This document shows positions 59,001 through 64,000 of a stretch of 64,000 nucleotides of DNA, piece after piece. The stretch covers positions 1,984,001-2,048,000 of the forward strand of contig CM033715.1 of assembly GCA_019671005.1 (NCBI GenBank). The letters are read 5' to 3'. Origin of the DNA: Hibiscus mutabilis. Taxonomy: Eukaryota; Streptophyta; Magnoliopsida; Malvales; Malvaceae. A program made the translations under genes and the position numbers. Under the pieces are notes generated by a model. It was not told where the DNA came from, did not search any database, and was given only the letters and a program-made list of their open reading frames with translations. The stretch's first letter is position 1; each line of letters starts with the position of its first letter.

Positions 59001-59287
59001 ATGAGTGGCGTCGTTTTTTGTCTACGCTTAACATAGATCATATCGGAGTTGATTCAACCATTATTTGCAAGCATCTTTCCCTCATCTCCATTGATGATGA
59101 CTTGTCAAAACAAGTTTTCTCCGATAACAGGATTAATGTTTGTTTTGATGACATTAATTACTTTTCATGGAAACAAAAAGTTGTGCTGATGGCTCGAGGT
59201 CAAGGATTAAAAGGATATCTGGACAGGTATATTGCAGTTCTAGCCAAATTGATTGCTGACAAAAACGAAGGTCGTGTTCCTAATTAA
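59001..59287 (+). pseudogene. Copia gag N-terminal remnant
   Basis: ATG at 59001 starts MSGVV. After a frameshift the reading continues from about 59020 with HLSLISIDDDLSKQVFSDN, INYFSWKQKVV, and LKGYLDRYIAVLAKLIADKN. The match stops at TAA 59285-59287, where the foldback element begins. No further gag or pol follows. Confidence 0.75.
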
Positions 59288-59431
59288 GTCTATGTTCGTT
59301 TCATTTGCAAGACAATTTTTTTGCATCTTGGTTTTTTTCTACAGTGAGCTCGTAGGAGTTGTCTCGCTGTGAAAAAAAACACAAAATACAAGAAAATTGT
59401 CTTGCGGAATAAATCGAAGATAGACTAAATT
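59284..59431. mobile_element. Compact foldback element inserted in the gag remnant
   Basis: TTAAGTCTATGTTCGTTTCA with TTTGCAAGACAATTTTTTTG on the left pairs with CAAGAAAATTGTCTTGCGGA and AATCGAAGATAGACTAAATT on the right. The loop is about 20 nt and the arms about 65 nt. Confidence 0.7.
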
Positions 59432-59555
59432 AATAACACGACCATCGTTCTTGTTAATAATCAATTTGACTAGAACCGCAGTATATCTAATGCAAAACAC
59501 TTAACATATTTCTGTCCCACGATCCGCAAGATTGAATCTATCTTTGTCTTACTAT

Positions 59556-59581
59556 TTATGTGGGTCTTAAAACCCACATAA
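59556..59581. repeat. Perfect 10-bp hairpin
   Basis: TTATGTGGGT, a six-base loop, and ACCCACATAA. Not followed by a T-run and not linked to a gene. Confidence 0.6.
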
Positions 59582-60403
59582 TTCTTGCTATACTCGTCTC
59601 GCCATCCAGTTCATATAATGTGTTTATAAATACCAGTTAAATAAATATAAACTATTATTATAAAAAAATAAAATATATTTCTTTCGAACTCCAACCAAAC
59701 ATGCGTCGTTTTTTCAATTACCATTATTTTAAAATAATAATAATAAGTCGTAACTCTTTAAATGAGTGAGATTCAAGAACTCGTAATTCCATGAGTATTA
59801 TATATTTTTTAAAAAAATAGTAGTGAATGTGAGTTAAATATTATAAAAATTATTATTATTTAAACATTTTTAAAACATACTTATTAGTATCTTGGCGGAT
59901 GAAAATGAGACGGAATAAGTGAGAATGGTGTGAATACAAAATTATATCTACGTATGTTCTACTACCCACGATTAGTTTAAATTTTGTCCCATCCCATCAC
60001 TTGTGAAACATGTATTTATCCTCATCTAGTTGAATGTGAAGTGAAGTGAATTTCCACGAAACGTATCCTAGTGGCATCCCTACGTTAGAATGGGTGGAAG
60101 GTGCAGAATGATAACTAGCCCCTTCTTTAGACGGGAAAGCATAGAGAAATAGGTTGATCAACCTCCATTTTACAAACAGAACAAACTACCTATTAATCCC
60201 TAAATTTCTTTTTTTCCCCTCGAAAGAAACCTTTTCTAATCAACCCAGGACCAAACTCCCTAGTAAGGCCCAAAAGCTCCCTAAATATAATGACATATCT
60301 AACTTAAATTCGGGTCGACAATCAATGTTGACTTGGAAAATTTTGGATCATTATAAACATAAATAGGACGGACTCAAAATTTTATGCTAAGAGACAAACC
60401 TTT
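59582..60403. other. Intergenic DNA
   Basis: No supported gene. From 60366 the sequence appears to be the left part of an older element (GGACGGACTCAAAATTTTAT) that continues after 61197. Confidence 0.35.
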
Positions 60404-60412
60404 AAAATTTTA

Positions 60413-61188
60413 GGCTTAATAGGCAAATAGGTGCCTAAAATATATTTTTTTTCAGTTTAGTGTCTAAATTATTTTTTGGGCCAAATAGGTGCCTAACGTT
60501 TCAGTCCATGACTTATTTAAAGTTCTCCATTAATTTTCACCGTTAAAGGATATATGTCATATCCTGAAAATTCTAAAATTATAGTAAAAATTAATAAAAT
60601 TAATAAAATAAAAATATATCCTAAAATTTTTAAATAGACCAAAAACCCAAAACCTCCAAATCCGACCACTCACGTCGGTGCTGGCCTCGTTGCCAGTGAC
60701 AGAATGAAGTGCCATTCTCTCGTCGAACAACCCACATGCCGTTCTTCGTCCATCTTGTCGTTGTTCGTTGTGAATCGTTCGAAGAAATCATTCGACAATT
60801 TCGGCATTTCGCACGACGTCGATCGATTTTTGTCGATGGAGTGGTGGGGGACTTGGTCGTGACGGTTCGACCGATGTGGTGGGCGGCGACGTGGCAATCA
60901 ACCCAAATTGGGATTTAGGTTTTGGGGAGTTAAGAATTTTGGAATTTGGGGGCTATTTTGTGAAATCCGAAAAACTTAGAGATTTTTTGAAAACTAAGTA
61001 ATTTTATTTAATCTTAATATAATTTTGAAATTTTCAGGAGATGACATGCTTCCTTTAACGATGGGAATTAACGGAGAACCTTAAATGGGTCACGGAATGA
61101 AACGTTAGGCACATATTTGGCCCAAAAAATAGTTTGGACACCTAATTGAAAAAAAACATAGTTTAGACACCTATTTGACGGTTAAGCC
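60413..61188. mobile_element. Mutator-type MITE with perfect 9-bp target duplication
   Basis: AAAATTTTA flanks both sides (60404-60412 and 61189-61197). The ends GGCTTAATAGGCAAATAGGT and CCTATTTGACGGTTAAGCC pair, and the arms share the GGTGCCTAACGTTTCA/TGAAACGTTAGGCAC module with 11492-12352. The interior 60655-60930 is much richer in GC, with frames open on both strands (60670-60918) but no recognised domain. It sits inside an older element, so it is nested. Confidence 0.87.
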
Positions 61189-61197
61189 AAAATTTTA

Positions 61198-62375
61198 AGA
61201 GTAAACTTATAAAATTTTAAAGAAAAATAAATTTTTAATAAAAGATACATAAAAATTTTCTTAAAAAATTATAAATCATACACAAATTTTAAGTTTTCAG
61301 AAGTGATCCCCGCCAGACCCCTTCGATTCATCCCTGCATAGATATCACATGTCAAAATGAAAAAAAAAAATTAAGACATATGTCTACAAACAAAATGCTT
61401 TGACAAAAGAATGTTGATAAGTCAAATAAAATTAGTGGTCCCGACAAATGTATGACCACTTCTGTAAATAAATTATTTATTTATTTGAGAAATTTCGAGT
61501 CTCTGTAAATGCTTTTAGGATTTTCAAGTTTCCCTAGTCCATCAAATTTTTGAATATATAAATTATTCAAATGACAACATATTTAATGATATCAGTTATT
61601 GTCTTGTTTTTAGATGAGAACAATACTTGAATTATTCAAGATTAATAAACACAGACGCGAATAAAAGTTTTAAACGTCATTAAAGTCTATAGAATTATGT
61701 GAAAAGTGTACATTTTAAAGGTTAAAGCTTAGAATTTAATTTTTTACTATTAAGACATAAAAGAAACCGAAAAAGGCGAAAGATTTTTGTCCATGAATCA
61801 ATTACAGAAACGTGAACTCATACGCAAGACCACAATCAGTACGGAATGGAACGATCTCTTAAATGTAATATAATCATATACATACGAATACCCAAGTTTA
61901 ACACCATAAAAATGAGCTATTCTTTTAACAATAGAACAATAGTAACAGTAACAAAATTGGATCCTCATTTATCATAAGCATGCAAGTTCCATGCATTATT
62001 AATTACCATAAGCTTTACAGACACGTCTTTAAAGGCAAAACGAAGATGCATTCACCCGTAGTACCACTATCGCGATTGCATTTACCTGTACATGATAATG
62101 GAACCGTATTCGTGCAAAAGATATAAGATTAAAACCTGTTGAAACTCACATCAAATCCCAATTTCACGGCTTTCCATCTCCCTGAGAATATAAGTCAATC
62201 CAGGGTGGTCTACAGTTGACCCTCGAAACGACTTGTGGCGGTACTACAAGAGATCCATGACAGCAGAACCAAAGGCATAGATTATTAGAGTAACAGGTAA
62301 GATGACCAAAAACTGCACTAACTTGATGTCTTACTTATGTTTTGCGATGATCGTGAGATTGCTTCAGGATTGGCT
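61198..62375. other. Intergenic DNA and 3' region of the kinase gene
   Basis: The stretch 61198-61345 appears to be the right part of the element interrupted at 60404 (ending GACCCCTTCGATTCATCCCT). About 62000-62375 is less AT-rich and probably includes the 3' UTR of the minus-strand kinase gene. Confidence 0.4.
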
Positions 62376-63825
62376 TTATTTTACATTTATAGCAGCAGCC
62401 ATGCTCCTCAGCTTCTGAGATATTTCAGAAAATGGAGGTCTCTCTGCAACATCATTGGCCCAACACTTTTCCATCAACGCCTTCCATTCAGGGTCACACC
62501 ATGATGGTATTTTTGGACGTAGTGTGTTGTTTACAATTCCCCCTGTATATTAAAAGAAATATATAGATATATGGTTATGCACATTGGGAGTTTGCAGTAA
62601 AAAAATCCATTATCAAGACAAGTTCACATCTAAAACTATGAAAAGGCGGTTGCAGTATAGATGTTGATTATCATAATGTTTCAAGAACTTTCCCATATTT
62701 GGATATTGAAAGTATTTTCTTTCCTTCTGGTTTCTCCATCTTTTTCTATCCCATCTCCTCTGGTATTGCACCAGAAGGTAATTGAAAAACAGCAGTAAAA
62801 TAAAAAAAAAGAAAAACGAGCATAAGTTCAACATGAAAATAAACTACTAGTTTCAAGGTTCAAAAAGCAGTAAATGTTCAATTATAATATCCAATTTTGT
62901 CCAGAAAAGACAACTTTAGCCCAAAGCATGCATGGTGTGAGTGCCATATCCTTACAGGAACTCATGTTTTAGCTAGAGATACCAAATGTGCTAAAAAAGT
63001 TGCAAAAGGATTCCCCCCCCCCCCCCCCAAAAAAAACATGAATTAAAAATCTCCAAATATCTTTTTCACTAATTTTCCTTCATTTTCTCCAACTATTGAA
63101 TGAAGGTTGTTACTTGTTAGACAAAATTAAATTGTAGATAAAAGAGTGATCAAAAGAAAAGCTTGCGAGTTTTCTGGAAGAGAAAATCTGAGTTTCTTTA
63201 CAATGTTCTATTCTAATTAAAAGGGAAAACCATACCTATTAAAATAGACTTACAACAGTAGAGTCTTACTATGATTTACAACAGAAGAGTTACTATGAGC
63301 TTAGTATTGTATCTAAACTAATAACTACAGTGCTTGGCATAATTATGACTGTCAGGAATAGATCCACATCGAAAAAGGAATGTTCAATTTTTCATATCCA
63401 GTAACAAAGATTTTGAGCAAAATGTATGGAAGACTTGCAGCAAATCACTCACAACATACAAATCCTATTTATGATACTTACCAATTATAGAAGCACAATG
63501 CATATCTGCATAAAGCTCTTCACCAGTGAGCAACTCCCACATAACAACGCCAAAAGAGTAGACATCAATCTGAAGCACATAAGTTGATGCAAAATAAATA
63601 AAATTACTGGCAAAATGAAAAATGTCCTAAGAAGCATAATTCATGTTGGAAACAACTGTATCCATCCTCATATTTGCTATGGACAGTGTAAAATATTATT
63701 ACCTTTTCAGATACCATGTTGCTTTTACCACTCAAAAGCTCAGGTGCCATCCAGGGTAGTGTTCCACGAACACCTCCCGAAACTAAAGTATGTTGTCTAA
63801 CCTTTGACAAGCCCAAATCACCAAT
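62376..63825 (-). CDS. Raf-like MAPKKK, C-terminal part, continues beyond the window
   Basis: Three 3'-terminal exons, 63703-63825, 63482-63569 and 62376-62542, join in frame at GT-AG sites and give the last 125 residues. Visible kinase parts: IGDLGLSK (the DFG position reads DLG, as in this plant Raf-like subgroup), the activation segment with GTLPWMAPELL, IDVYSFGVVMWELLTG, and the late subdomain arginine in ERPPFSEI. The protein ends soon after the kinase domain (MAAAINVK), as in the plant Raf-like enzymes that carry an N-terminal PB1 domain. These Ser/Thr kinases act in stress and hormone signalling. The exon with the catalytic HRDLK-type loop and everything upstream lie outside the window, so paralogue and N-terminal domain cannot be stated. 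Confidence 0.9.
63013..63028. repeat. C16 homopolymer in a kinase intron
   Basis: Sixteen C followed by eight A, inside the intron between the last two exons. Long C runs are rare in such AT-rich DNA. Confidence 0.9.
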
Positions 63826-64000
63826 CTAAAAGTGCATGCAAGCATCAGTTGCAACTTTGTTGACCATTGGAAGAAAACTAATACTAGTGTGCTTTCAAGA
63901 AAATTTATAAAAGAATCAATTGAAGACCAAGCTAATAAGAGCTAATGCTGAAGAAACAATATCAACCTTAAACTCTTACCAAGCTTCCACAATTAAAGAA
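63826..64000 (-). other. Intron of the kinase gene at the window edge
   Basis: The sequence upstream of the first visible exon lacks the coding text expected for the catalytic loop, so it is read as intron. A GGTAAGAG donor-like word near 63980 could end a further exon, but the preceding 20 bases are too few to judge. Confidence 0.4.

Noticed and set aside
1..64000. tRNA and rRNA genes
   Set aside because: I looked for B-box words of GGTTCGAATCC type and rRNA-like text and found only the degenerate boxes of the SINE-like copies. A tRNAscan or Rfam search could still reveal a small RNA gene I missed.

Overview
The window looks like nuclear DNA from a eudicot plant. It is very AT-rich, its real genes have plant-type GT-AG introns, and its protein families are plant lineages: an ATL13-type RING-H2 E3 ligase, an EG45/plant natriuretic peptide-like protein, a class II trehalose-phosphate synthase, PR-1, and a plant Raf-like MAPKKK. 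The repeat content (Ty1/copia elements, hAT and Mutator-type MITEs, SINE-like copies) fits the same picture. A Malvales/cotton-like source is only a guess from general familiarity with the gene and gag types.

Gene layout: (1) 3.8-5.2 kb, minus strand, an intronless RING-H2 ubiquitin ligase close to Arabidopsis ATL13. (2) 14.8-15.3 kb, minus strand, a two-exon EG45/PNP-like secreted protein gene with an in-frame TGA and a lost family cysteine, so probably a pseudogene. (3) 38.8-41.8 kb, plus strand, a three-exon class II trehalose-phosphate synthase/phosphatase most like TPS11, with a good TATA box and abutting upstream ORFs in its leader. (4) 48.2-48.7 kb, minus strand, an intronless PR-1 protein with an intact CAPE1-type C-terminus. 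(5) 62.4-63.8 kb, minus strand, the last three exons of a Raf-like MAPKKK that runs off the right edge. The genes are far apart and each has its own promoter; nothing operon-like is present. ATL13, PR-1 and PNP-like families are all linked to defence in the literature, but the window gives no evidence that they act together.

The rest is a repeat graveyard. The largest item is a copia-type LTR retrotransposon at 23834-31067 with a perfect 5-bp target duplication. It has no recognisable pol. Its gag remnant is broken by a second copia 5' part (1.5-kb LTR, primer-binding site, leader and start of gag). Another copia gag remnant lies near 59 kb. Around these are many non-autonomous elements whose ends can be read: Mutator-type MITEs with 9-bp duplications (11492-12352, 60413-61188, probably 56059-57011), hAT-type MITEs (1082-1857, 20457-21066, 49623-49780), palindromic elements filled with degenerate TTTAGGG/CCCTAAA words (17.0, 35.5, 44.5 kb), six SINE-like copies, four copies of another retroposon-like repeat, several foldbacks of 150-600 bp, and a 20-unit AT-rich minisatellite at 46.0-46.7 kb. 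Several elements are nested, which gives a relative order of insertion.

I found no tRNA or rRNA genes, no CRISPR array and no convincing new multi-gene system. The less ordinary items are the nested retrotransposon, the telomere-word palindromes, the upstream ORFs of the ATL13 and TPS genes, the decayed PNP-like gene and one unexplained small ORF at 22.4-22.6 kb.
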